A stretch of DNA of 64,000 nucleotides, taken from positions 1 to 64,000 of the forward strand of contig WLIV01000019.1 in assembly GCA_009702045.1 (NCBI GenBank). The letters are read 5' to 3'. The stretch comes from Actinomycetota bacterium. GTDB taxonomy: Bacteria > Actinomycetota > Acidimicrobiia > Acidimicrobiales > Ilumatobacteraceae. The notes under the pieces were generated by a model that ran no database searches, was not told the origin of the DNA, and saw nothing but the letters and a program-made list of their open reading frames with translations. Shown one piece after another: positions 49,998 through 57,658 of this stretch. Position 1 is the stretch's first letter; each line of letters starts with the position of its first letter. The translations under genes and the position numbers were made by a program.

Positions 49998-51218
49998 ATG
50001 ACGAACCCTTCCTGGCAAGCAGACCCGTCTGGACGCCACGAGCTGCGATGGTGGGACGGTCAACGCTGGACCGACCATGTGAACGACCACGGCCTCACCT
50101 CGGCCGACCCACTGCAGCCGTTCACGCCACCGGCCGCCACTCCACCGGGCGTCGCGCCCATCGTCGAACCGCACACGCTGCAACCGCCGTCGTTCGAGCC
50201 GCCCACCATCGCCCAGCCCACCATCGCCCAGCCCACCATCGCCCAGCCGCTGTACCCGCCCACCGTCGCCCAACCCACGTACGGCGTACCGCAGCAATGG
50301 GCTGCGACGCCGCCCCCGCTCGCACCGAACCGCACACCGCTGATCGTCGGCGGTGTCCTCGCGGTATTGGCCATCGGGGTGGGTGCGTTCTTCCTGCTGA
50401 AGGGCGACGACACACCCGTAGCCACGATCACCACCACCATCCCTGAAACCACCGACGTGGTCGACACCACCACACCGCTGGAGACCACCACCGAGGTGCC
50501 CACCACCGCACCTGAGCCAACCATCTCCGGCGACCTACTGGTGGCAGTGCTGCCCACCGATGCGGATGTGCCCGCTGGCTGGACGCGCTACTCCGACGCC
50601 GACCCGGCGCCTACGTCGCGGTCCGGGCCGGGTACCGGCTTCTGCGGTCTCACCAACTCGGTGGGGCGCGCCCAGTTGGCCGGCAGCACCGCGCAAGCGT
50701 ACGGACCGGGTTGGGACCTCCCCGACCAGAGCTCGTTCATGCTCGACCTCTACGCGTTCCCCGACACCGACTCGGCAGCGTCCTTTCTCACCGCAATCCT
50801 CAAGGATGCGAACTCCTGCACGGGCAACCCGGTGAGCTACACGATAAGCGAAGCGGACGCCCAGTGGTTCAGCGATGATGGTTCGCTCGATGCAACCCAG
50901 TGGTCGGTCGAGGAGCAGCCGGGAGCCACGGTCAACAAGGACACGAAAGCGGCCGAATCCGTGCAAGCGTTCGTCGACCAGCGCTACACCACCACTCTGG
51001 ACAGCACCAACTACGCCGTCACCGGTACCAGCGTGATCCTCTACGAACGGTGGGGAAAGTACGTGTTCTCGTTCTCCCTCTATGGCCGCTGGGGCTACAC
51101 GGGATGGCCGGATGCGTCCCAATACGAGCACCAGCCCACCACCGGCGAGTTGTCGACCGCTGCCGACCTCGTGCGCGACTCCGTGCTGAAGCGCCTTGCT
51201 GCCGCTGGCCTGATCTGA
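49998..51218 (+). CDS. DUF2510 membrane protein with extracellular domain
   Basis: A 406-residue protein. The N-terminus (SWQADPSGRHELRWWDGQRW) is a DUF2510 motif. A Pro-rich linker follows with three exact 15-bp repeats (50202-50246) encoding PTIAQ. One transmembrane segment (TPLIVGGVLAVLAIGVGAFFLL) leads to a Thr/Pro-rich stalk and an outside domain of about 230 residues with two Cys (FCGL, SCTG) that could form a disulfide. Function is unknown. The layout is typical of actinobacterial envelope proteins. Confidence 0.8.
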   Translation: MTNPSWQADPSGRHELRWWDGQRWTDHVNDHGLTSADPLQPFTPPAATPPGVAPIVEPHTLQPPSFEPPTIAQPTIAQPTIAQPLYPPTVAQPTYGVPQQWAATPPPLAPNRTPLIVGGVLAVLAIGVGAFFLLKGDDTPVATITTTIPETTDVVDTTTPLETTTEVPTTAPEPTISGDLLVAVLPTDADVPAGWTRYSDADPAPTSRSGPGTGFCGLTNSVGRAQLAGSTAQAYGPGWDLPDQSSFMLDLYAFPDTDSAASFLTAILKDANSCTGNPVSYTISEADAQWFSDDGSLDATQWSVEEQPGATVNKDTKAAESVQAFVDQRYTTTLDSTNYAVTGTSVILYERWGKYVFSFSLYGRWGYTGWPDASQYEHQPTTGELSTAADLVRDSVLKRLAAAGLI

Positions 51219-51231
51219 CACCCAGCCAGCT

Positions 51232-52503
51232 TCAGTCCTCGACAACACCCTTCGGCGCGCGCTGGTTCATGAACCCGAACATGTAGCCGGCGATCCGACG
51301 CATCTGGATCTCGTCGGCACCTTCGGTGATGCGATAGCGACGGTGGTGGCGGTAGATGTGCTCAAACGGCTTGTACCGCGAGTAGCCCATCCCACCGTGT
51401 ACCTGCATCGCGTAGTCGGCGGCATCGCAGCACAGTCGGTTGGCCGAGTAGTTACACATCGACACTTTGTCGCTCACGCTGAACGCTCCGTCGCGGTCCA
51501 TCAGCCAGGCCGTCTTGTGGATCAGCGCGCGCAGCATCTCGCACTTCGTCTGCAGTTCCACGAGCGGGAACTGGATGCCCTGGTTCGTGGCCAGTGGCTT
51601 GCCGAACGGCTTGCGCTCCTTGGCGTATTGCACCGCTTCGTCCACGCAGTACTGCGCCGCACCCAACGACGACGCCGCCTGGCGGATGCGGTTCTCGTTG
51701 AAGAAGTGCTGCACTACCTGCAGCCCGCGACCCTCACCGCCGAAGATCGCTGAGTCGGGCACCCGCACATCGGTGAGCCGCACATGGGCGTGGTCGGTGG
51801 GCATGTTGAACGTCCACAGGTACTCGAGCACCTCGAAGCCAGGGCTGTCGGCCGGCACGAGGAACGCCGTGATGCCCAACCCGTCGCCGGCCTTGCCGCT
51901 GGTACGAGCCATGATCAGATCCGCTTCAGCACGATGGATACCGGTGTTCCAGGTCTTCTCACCGTTGATGATCCAGGTGTCCCCGTCGCGGACAGCGGTG
52001 GTCTCCATGTGCGTCGCGTCGCTGCCGTGCTCTGGCTCGGTGATGCCGACAGCGAATCCGCGCCGACCCTCGGCCAGGCCATCCACCCAGTGCGCCTTCT
52101 GCTCATCGGTGCCGTACTGCAGCATCAGCAACAGGCCGACGTTGTTGCCGACGATGCTGTGCTCGTTCTGCAGGTCGTTATGCAACCCGAGACCCTTACG
52201 CGCCAAGTGTTCGCGGATGACGGCCATCCCAAGATTGCTGCCGTTGCGCCCGCCGAACTCGGTCGGGAATGGGTAGCGGAACAACCCGGCTTCGTCCGCC
52301 AGTCGCTTCACTCGGAACAGCAGGTCTTCCCACTCGTCGGTCGGCACGCCACCGCGTTCCCAGTCGGTGCGTGCGTACTCGCGACGATGGTCGAGGAAGC
52401 GGATGTTGTCGTCCTCAGCCTCGAGTGGCTTGATCACCCGTTCGATGAACTCGTCGAGTTCAGCGAGGAAGTCCACGAGTTCAGCGGGAAGGTCAAAATC
52501 CAT
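51232..52503 (-). CDS. Acyl-CoA dehydrogenase
   Basis: A 423-residue flavoprotein that desaturates an acyl-CoA. FAVGITEPEHGSDATHMETTA and WIINGEKTWNTG are the FAD/substrate-binding segments; RYRITEGADEIQMR near the C-terminus carries the usual catalytic Glu. QVHGGMGYSR precedes it. It probably acts in beta-oxidation or amino acid breakdown; chain-length preference cannot be judged. The next upstream gene, an SDR on the same strand, is separated by a strong terminator. Confidence 0.93.
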   Translation of the reverse strand: MDFDLPAELVDFLAELDEFIERVIKPLEAEDDNIRFLDHRREYARTDWERGGVPTDEWEDLLFRVKRLADEAGLFRYPFPTEFGGRNGSNLGMAVIREHLARKGLGLHNDLQNEHSIVGNNVGLLLMLQYGTDEQKAHWVDGLAEGRRGFAVGITEPEHGSDATHMETTAVRDGDTWIINGEKTWNTGIHRAEADLIMARTSGKAGDGLGITAFLVPADSPGFEVLEYLWTFNMPTDHAHVRLTDVRVPDSAIFGGEGRGLQVVQHFFNENRIRQAASSLGAAQYCVDEAVQYAKERKPFGKPLATNQGIQFPLVELQTKCEMLRALIHKTAWLMDRDGAFSVSDKVSMCNYSANRLCCDAADYAMQVHGGMGYSRYKPFEHIYRHHRRYRITEGADEIQMRRIAGYMFGFMNQRAPKGVVED

Positions 52504-52567
52504 GGCGGCATGCTCTCACTCCAGGTCGGTGCGGTCGAACCCACAGCACCGGTGCAGTCGAAAACGG

Positions 52568-52597
52568 CAGGAACCCCGGCCGCGGCCGGGGTTCCTG
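52568..52597 (-). terminator. Rho-independent terminator after the mycofactocin-type SDR
   Basis: A perfect 30-bp palindrome (14-bp arms beginning CAGGAACCCC, plus a GC centre). On the minus strand it is followed by CCGTTTTC, a short U-run, so it terminates the SDR transcript before the acyl-CoA dehydrogenase gene. Confidence 0.8.
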
Positions 52598-52617
52598 TGT
52601 ATCGACCTGCCCTCAGG

Positions 52618-53481
52618 TCAGGACGGACCGTTGGGGAACTTCAACAGCGAACCGGCGTCGACGCGGATCTGCTGACCCGTGATGTAGCGGGCGTCGTCCG
52701 ATGCAAGGAACGCGGCGAGCGCAGCGATGTCGCTGGGCTCGACGTACGGGATGGGCATCGCCTGGAAGTGGGTGAACGCCGGGAGCACGTCCTCGCGGGT
52801 GGGGTTCTCCAGGTCGGGGCGGAACACCCGGTACAGACCGTCGTTGTTCAGCAGGTGCGTGTTGCAGTTCGTCGGGTGCATGCAGTTCACGCGAATGAAC
52901 CGCGGTGCCAGCACGAGCGCCATCTGCTCGGTGTACTCGATGAGCACACGCTTACTCCAGCCGTAGCCCTGGCTGCCAGGACCCATCGCCGGGTTGGCGG
53001 TGGTGTTCGGCATCATGCCAGCGGTGCTGCCGGTGATGATGATTGAGGCACCGTCGGGGAGGTACTGGTAGCAGGCCGCAACGGCGTTCATCACGCCGAG
53101 CAGGTCCACGTCGGTGGCGTCGATGAAGTCCTGAGGATCCGGGTCGCCCATGGCCATCGGCAGGATGCCTGCGTTGGCCACGACGATGTCGATCTTGCCC
53201 AACTCGCGGGCGGCGGTGGACGTTGCCTCGGCGAGCGCCGGGCGACTGCGCACATCGGCTTCGATGGCGATGCACTTGCGGCCGAGCGCCTTCACCAGAC
53301 CGGCTGTCTCGGCGAGATCTTCCGACGACGACAGCGGGTACGGGTTCGACTCGATCTGGCGGCAGATGTCGACGGCGACGATGTCGGCGCCTTCCTCAGC
53401 CATCCGGACTGCATGGGCGCGGCCTTGGCCACGACCTGCACCGGTGATGAACGCGACCTTGCCGGCCAAGCTCCTTGACAT
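52618..53481 (-). CDS. Mycofactocin-type SDR oxidoreductase
   Basis: A 287-residue SDR. FITGAGRGQGRAHAVRMAEEGADIVAVDIC is characteristic of the mycofactocin-coupled SDR family, whose bound NAD is recycled by mycofactocin. The active-site Ser lies in ITGSTAGMM and Tyr-Lys in GYGWSKRVLIEY. The insert between residues 190 and 240 (NCMHPTNCNTHLL) also fits. AAGGAG stands 5 nt before ATG 53481. No mycofactocin genes are in the window. A 17-bp palindrome overlaps the promoter. Confidence 0.9.
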   Translation of the reverse strand: MSRSLAGKVAFITGAGRGQGRAHAVRMAEEGADIVAVDICRQIESNPYPLSSSEDLAETAGLVKALGRKCIAIEADVRSRPALAEATSTAARELGKIDIVVANAGILPMAMGDPDPQDFIDATDVDLLGVMNAVAACYQYLPDGASIIITGSTAGMMPNTTANPAMGPGSQGYGWSKRVLIEYTEQMALVLAPRFIRVNCMHPTNCNTHLLNNDGLYRVFRPDLENPTREDVLPAFTHFQAMPIPYVEPSDIAALAAFLASDDARYITGQQIRVDAGSLLKFPNGPS

Positions 53482-53520
53482 GTGAACTCCTTGTAGGTGT
53501 GTGAACTCCCCGAGGCGGGC

Positions 53521-53550
53521 ACGGTACCCACCATTGACACAGTGTGTCAA
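53521..53550 (-). promoter_or_regulatory. 17-bp palindromic operator and promoter of the mycofactocin-type SDR
   Basis: TTGACACAGTGTGTCAA (53534-53550) is a palindrome apart from its centre base. On the minus strand its end gives a consensus -35 box TTGACA (53550-53545), and TACCGT (53526-53521) lies 18 bp later as -10 box. A TetR-like repressor is the likely ligand, but its gene is not seen here. Confidence 0.65.
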
Positions 53551-53653
53551 CCGTCACCACTCGGCAACTTCGAGACGCATCGAACACCTGCGAATCGTCA
53601 CGAAATTGGGGGCAGATCTCCCGCTGCGTCGAACTTTTGAGGATTACCAGAAA

Positions 53654-53683
53654 TTTGTTTCGTGAAAAACCTTAAGAAACAAA
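53654..53683. promoter_or_regulatory. AT-rich inverted repeat upstream of the TasA/SipW-like locus
   Basis: TTTGTTTC (53654-53661) and GAAACAAA (53676-53683) are exact complements within a 60-bp stretch that is far richer in A and T than the rest of the window. It lies 66-95 bp before the first TasA-like gene. It may be the promoter/operator region of that locus; 53551-53653 shows no gene. Confidence 0.5.
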
Positions 53684-53748
53684 AATTGTGACCGAAGAAA
53701 TAGTCCGAACGGCCGAGTGGCGGCCGGCACAACCAAGGAGACGGGTCA

Positions 53749-54366
53749 ATGTTCACCAACAAGCGTGTTGTTCGGCAGGCACTGAAGTACAGCGTGTTGC
53801 CGCTTTCTCTGCTCGCCGCTGGCGGCTTCGTGTGGCAGGCGTCGTACGCCGCCTTCTCGGCCACTACCAGTAACGCAACCAACCAATGGAAGGCTGGCAC
53901 GGTGGTGCTCGCCGACGATGACGCCGGTGTGGCTCGCTTCACTGCACTCAACATCGTGCCTGCCCAGACCGACACGAAGTGCATCAAGGTCACCTCGACC
54001 GCCAACGTGGCCGGCAACGTCAAGTTGTACCTCGCGTCCAAGACTGCAACCGCCAGCCTCGACACATACCTGAAGTTCACGGTGCAACAGGGCACCGGAG
54101 GCGACTTCAGCACGTGCACCGGCTTCACCGCCGACCTTACGGGCGGGACGATCATCAACAACCAGACCCTCGCCGCCGCGGCACTCGCCAATACCTCGTA
54201 CGCCACGGCAGCTGGATCGTGGGTGACCACCGGCGTGGGAACGGAAACCAAGACCTACAAGATCCAGTGGACGTTCGACACCACCGGCCTGTCGCAGCTG
54301 CAGATCGATGCGCTGCAGGCCGCAACTGCCGGCATCACCTTCACCTGGGAGAACCAGAACACCTGA
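53749..54366 (+). CDS. TasA/camelysin-like secreted protein 1
   Basis: A 205-residue secreted protein. The hydrophobic segment LPLSLLAAGGFVWQA is followed by SYAAFSATTSNATNQWKAGTV, the pattern of SipW-dependent signal peptides in TasA/CalY-type proteins. The mature part is beta-rich (CIKVTSTANVAGNVKLYLA, TYKIQWTFDT) with two Cys. It may form fibres or a surface layer. AAGGAG stands 8 nt before ATG 53749. The gene downstream encodes the matching signal peptidase. Confidence 0.78.
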   Translation: MFTNKRVVRQALKYSVLPLSLLAAGGFVWQASYAAFSATTSNATNQWKAGTVVLADDDAGVARFTALNIVPAQTDTKCIKVTSTANVAGNVKLYLASKTATASLDTYLKFTVQQGTGGDFSTCTGFTADLTGGTIINNQTLAAAALANTSYATAAGSWVTTGVGTETKTYKIQWTFDTTGLSQLQIDALQAATAGITFTWENQNT

Positions 54367-54433
54367 TCCTTACTCCCTGAACCACTGGTAACTGACCGGA
54401 AAACCCGACCCCTGCCTGGGAGGTGAGATGAAC

Positions 54434-55933
54434 ATGACCGCCACGACGACCGCCCCCACCCGGGGTCGCACCGACACGGCCACTGTTCACCCTCTCGGGT
54501 GGGGTCGTTTCCTGTTTGGCCTCGGCAGCCGTTGGTTCCTCGGGTTCTGCGGCTCGCTCCTGGTGATGGCCCTTGTGCCGTTGGCCATGGGCTGGAAGGC
54601 GTACCTCGTCCCCAGCGGGTCGATGCGCCCGTCGATCGCGCCCGGCGACCTGGTGATCGGTTCACCAGTCCCCAAGGATCAGCCGCTGAACATCGGCCTG
54701 GTGGTCGTCGCCGACGACGCCAACCACCCCGGTCGAACCAAACTGCACCGCATCGTAAACGTGATGTCGGATGGCAGCTACATCACCCAGGGCGACGCGA
54801 ACCACACCAGCGACGCTCAGTCCGTTCAGCCCTCGGCGATACATGCCGTGTCGCGGCTGCGAATTCCGTTCATCGGCCTCCCAGAGATGTGGTTGCAGCA
54901 GGGCGAGATGCTCAAGCTGCTCGCCCTCGCCCTCGCCTTCGTCATCTCCATCATTGGCGCGATCGCCGGATCAGAATCCGAGACGCCCGCCGACGACGAC
55001 AACGACCAAGCCGGCGAACCCGGAGATCCCTGCGGCCCCGGCGGCCCCGGCGATGGCGACCCCGACGACCTATCGGGCGACAACCAGTTCGGCACGCTCA
55101 GGTGGGCAACCTTCGGTGGGGCCATGGCGGCGATCGCGGTGACTGCAGCGGCCATCGCGCTCCCCTGCAACGCGGCATCGGCCGCCTTCAGCGCCCGCGT
55201 CACGGACGGCCCCAACACGTGGACGACCGCAGTTGCGTTCCAGCCGTACGCGGCGGCAGTGCGCGCCGACAACCCTTCGATCTACTGGTTGCTCGACGAG
55301 ACCACCGGCACCAGCGCTGCGGATTTCTCCGGCAACGGAAAGAACGGCACGTACACCCCGGCCTACACCATGAACCAGGCCGACGGCCTCGCCACCAACG
55401 CCGGCACCGCAGTCCTGCTGGGCGCCGCCGGCCGCATCGTGTGCAACACCTCGGTCGCGAACCCCACGGCGTTGACGTTGGAGATGTGGTTCAAGACCAA
55501 CACCACCACCGGTGGCAAGTTGATCGGGTTCGAGTCCACCACTGGCGCGACGTCGCCCACCTCCGACCGACTCGTCTACATGCGCAACAACGGCCGCATC
55601 GTCTACGGCGGGTGGGGTGCCAACACCGTTATCACCACACCGGCGGCCAAGGTGTACAACGACAACGTCTGGCACCACCTGGTGGTCACCGCCACCGGTG
55701 CCAGCGGCGGTACGCAGACCTCCTCGATCTACATCGACGGAGCACTCACCATCAGCGGCACCACCACCGCGACCACGAACTACACAGGGTTCTGGCGAGT
55801 CGGCTCAGGCACCATCGGCACCGGCGGTACGTTCCCCACCAGCGCCACGTTTGCCGGCACCGTCGACCATATTGCGGTGTACACCACGGTGCTCACCAGC
55901 ACACGCATCGCTGCCCACTACGCAGCACGCTGA
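54434..55933 (+). CDS. SipW-type signal peptidase fused to a LamG domain
   Basis: A 499-residue fusion. Residues 1-175 are a signal peptidase I of the SipW/archaeal type, with Ser63 in LVPSGSMRPSI and His105 in TKLHRIV (His instead of Lys), and a second membrane segment at about 160-178. A Gly/Asp/Pro linker follows, then a third membrane segment (about 226-244) ending in CNAASAAFSARVTDG, which looks like a SipW cleavage site. The rest (about 275-497) is a LamG/concanavalin-like domain (SIYWLLDETTGT, WHHLVVTATG, IYIDGALTISG). GGAGGT stands 9 nt before ATG 54434; another ATG at 54428 is too close. Confidence 0.85.
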   Translation: MTATTTAPTRGRTDTATVHPLGWGRFLFGLGSRWFLGFCGSLLVMALVPLAMGWKAYLVPSGSMRPSIAPGDLVIGSPVPKDQPLNIGLVVVADDANHPGRTKLHRIVNVMSDGSYITQGDANHTSDAQSVQPSAIHAVSRLRIPFIGLPEMWLQQGEMLKLLALALAFVISIIGAIAGSESETPADDDNDQAGEPGDPCGPGGPGDGDPDDLSGDNQFGTLRWATFGGAMAAIAVTAAAIALPCNAASAAFSARVTDGPNTWTTAVAFQPYAAAVRADNPSIYWLLDETTGTSAADFSGNGKNGTYTPAYTMNQADGLATNAGTAVLLGAAGRIVCNTSVANPTALTLEMWFKTNTTTGGKLIGFESTTGATSPTSDRLVYMRNNGRIVYGGWGANTVITTPAAKVYNDNVWHHLVVTATGASGGTQTSSIYIDGALTISGTTTATTNYTGFWRVGSGTIGTGGTFPTSATFAGTVDHIAVYTTVLTSTRIAAHYAAR

Positions 55934-55996
55934 GCAGACCCCCGGGCACGCCGAGGACTGCACGCGATAGCGACAGTCACGCTGACAGTAAATCGA

Positions 55997-56048
55997 TGAG
56001 AACGTTATTTCTCAGGGGCTGCTGATCGCCGACCGAGACAACACTCGG
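55997..56048 (+). promoter_or_regulatory. Two small inverted repeats before TasA-like gene 2
   Basis: TGAGAA (55997-56002) pairs with TTCTCA (56009-56014) across CGTTAT, and CCGAG (56033-56037) pairs with CTCGG (56044-56048). They fill the 150-bp gap between the signal peptidase fusion and the next gene and may be regulatory. Nothing else is seen in the gap. Confidence 0.35.
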
Positions 56049-56083
56049 ACAGATTAGCGAACGCACCTGTGAAGGGGGACGAG

Positions 56084-56704
56084 ATGGTCGGTCACCGCAC
56101 CGCATCTCGTCGAACCCTCCGTTACGTGGGGGTGTCGGCGATGGCATTCGCCGCTGCAGCCGGACTGATCTGGCGAGCCTCCTATGCAGCGTTCGACCCG
56201 GGTGTCCCCCGCTCGGCCGACGCACCCGGTCAGGTCACACTGACCGATGACGCCCATGGCAGTGCGCTGTTCCACCCCGGTGGCCCGGTGGTCCCCGGGG
56301 CGGCAGGCACCCAATGTGTCAAGGTCACCTCCACCGCTGGCGATGCCGGATCCGTGCGGATGTACCTCACCGATCTGGTGAGCACCACCAACGGGTTCCA
56401 GAACCACATGATGATCACCGTCGAACAGGGCCGCGGTAGCGGAACCGGCACCTGCGTCGGGTTCGTCGCTGACGGCGCAGGGCAGGTCATCCCCCGCCAA
56501 TCGTTCGCCGCTGCCGCCGAGCAGTTCGCCGATTTCGAATCCGGAGCCGGCAGCTGGGTAACCCACGGCAACACGACCGGCGAGTCGATGAGCTACAAGG
56601 TCACCTGGGAGTTCGACACGACCGGTATGAGCCAGGCAGACCAGAACTCGCTGATGGGCGAACAGACCGGCCTCCGCTTCGAGTGGGAACTGCAGAGCGT
56701 CTGA
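56084..56704 (+). CDS. TasA/camelysin-like secreted protein 2
   Basis: A 206-residue homologue of the protein at 53749-54366. VSAMAFAAAAGLIWRASYAAFDPGVP is the SipW-type signal, with the same YAAF as the first copy. CVKVTSTAGDAGSVRMYL, GTCVGFVADG, and SYKVTWEFDTTGMSQADQNSL match it closely. Pro and Asp after YAAF are unusual near a cleavage site. ATG 56084 is chosen because AAGGGGGAC lies just upstream; GTG 56069 is also in frame. It flanks the signal peptidase on the other side from copy 1. Confidence 0.78.
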   Translation: MVGHRTASRRTLRYVGVSAMAFAAAAGLIWRASYAAFDPGVPRSADAPGQVTLTDDAHGSALFHPGGPVVPGAAGTQCVKVTSTAGDAGSVRMYLTDLVSTTNGFQNHMMITVEQGRGSGTGTCVGFVADGAGQVIPRQSFAAAAEQFADFESGAGSWVTHGNTTGESMSYKVTWEFDTTGMSQADQNSLMGEQTGLRFEWELQSV

Positions 56705-56752
56705 GCGTCTGTCATCCGGTCACGATCGCAACGTGGTGGCTATCGTCAGCGC

Positions 56753-57571
56753 ATGAGCGAAGCTCCCCGCGGTGCCAGTCGCAGCGCAATGTTGGTCGCA
56801 GCCTGTCGGCTACTGGCTGCTGAACTCCCGCCCGACCAACGACTGATCGAGGATCCGTTCGCGTCGCTCGTGTGCGACGAGGAGGCCATCGCACATGCGC
56901 GCGCCGACGAACCGCTGCAATTGGTCATCCGCATGAGGACGAAGTACATCGACGATGCCGTCCTCGCATTCTGCGCTGAGCACCCGGGCGCTCAGGTGCT
57001 GTTGTTGGGTGCCGGCTACGACGCCCGCCCCTATCGACTGGCGCTGTCGGCAACGTTCTACGAGGTCGACTTCCCGGCAACACTCGAACTCCGCGAGGCG
57101 GTGTACGCCCCAGTAGCAGTGGCCACGCCGCGAGTGGCAGTCCCGGTCGACCTCGCCAACGAGCCCTTCGATGCACCACTGATCGCTGCCGGCTTCGACC
57201 CACACGTGCCCACGATCGTGGTGTGGGAAGGTGTGATCAACTACCTCACCGCAGAAGCAGCCGAGGCGGTTGTGCACGCGCTAGGCAGCTTCCTGTCCTC
57301 CGGCAGCACAGTGATTGCCGACTACGTGGAGATGAACTTCTTCCGCGACACGCAGTTCGAGCGCACCGCCACCGACCTCAAGCAGCGTTTGGTGCAGGGC
57401 GGCGAACGGCTCCGCGGGGGCCTGCCGGACGCCCTCGGCTCGCTGGACCGAGCCGGATTCGACGTGATCGACGACGAAGCAGCCGAATTGCTGCCGCCTC
57501 GTTACGGTCTGCCGCTCGCACCACGGTGCTACGCCGGACGGCTGTTCACCGCCGTGCGCCGCACCGACTGA
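56753..57571 (+). CDS. SAM-dependent methyltransferase (PPM1/LCMT-like family)
   Basis: A 272-residue class I methyltransferase. VLLLGAGYDARPYRL binds SAM, and FYEVDFPATLELRE and VVWEGVINYLTAEAAE are typical of the actinobacterial family related to leucine carboxyl methyltransferases. RTKYIDDAV near residue 62 is also characteristic. Substrates of these proteins are largely unknown. It starts at ATG 56753, 48 bp after TasA-like gene 2. Confidence 0.88.
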   Translation: MSEAPRGASRSAMLVAACRLLAAELPPDQRLIEDPFASLVCDEEAIAHARADEPLQLVIRMRTKYIDDAVLAFCAEHPGAQVLLLGAGYDARPYRLALSATFYEVDFPATLELREAVYAPVAVATPRVAVPVDLANEPFDAPLIAAGFDPHVPTIVVWEGVINYLTAEAAEAVVHALGSFLSSGSTVIADYVEMNFFRDTQFERTATDLKQRLVQGGERLRGGLPDALGSLDRAGFDVIDDEAAELLPPRYGLPLAPRCYAGRLFTAVRRTD

Positions 57572-57658
57572 GCGCCGGTCGGACACGGACTGAACGCACC
57601 AACGCCACACCGATTAGCGTCCACCACGTCAGATCCTGACGAACATGAGGAGTGGAAC

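Noticed and set aside
53551-53748. Riboswitch upstream of the TasA-like gene
   Set aside because: The AT-rich inverted repeat was compared with what is known of c-di-GMP and other riboswitch cores; no matching conserved core was seen, only short stems.
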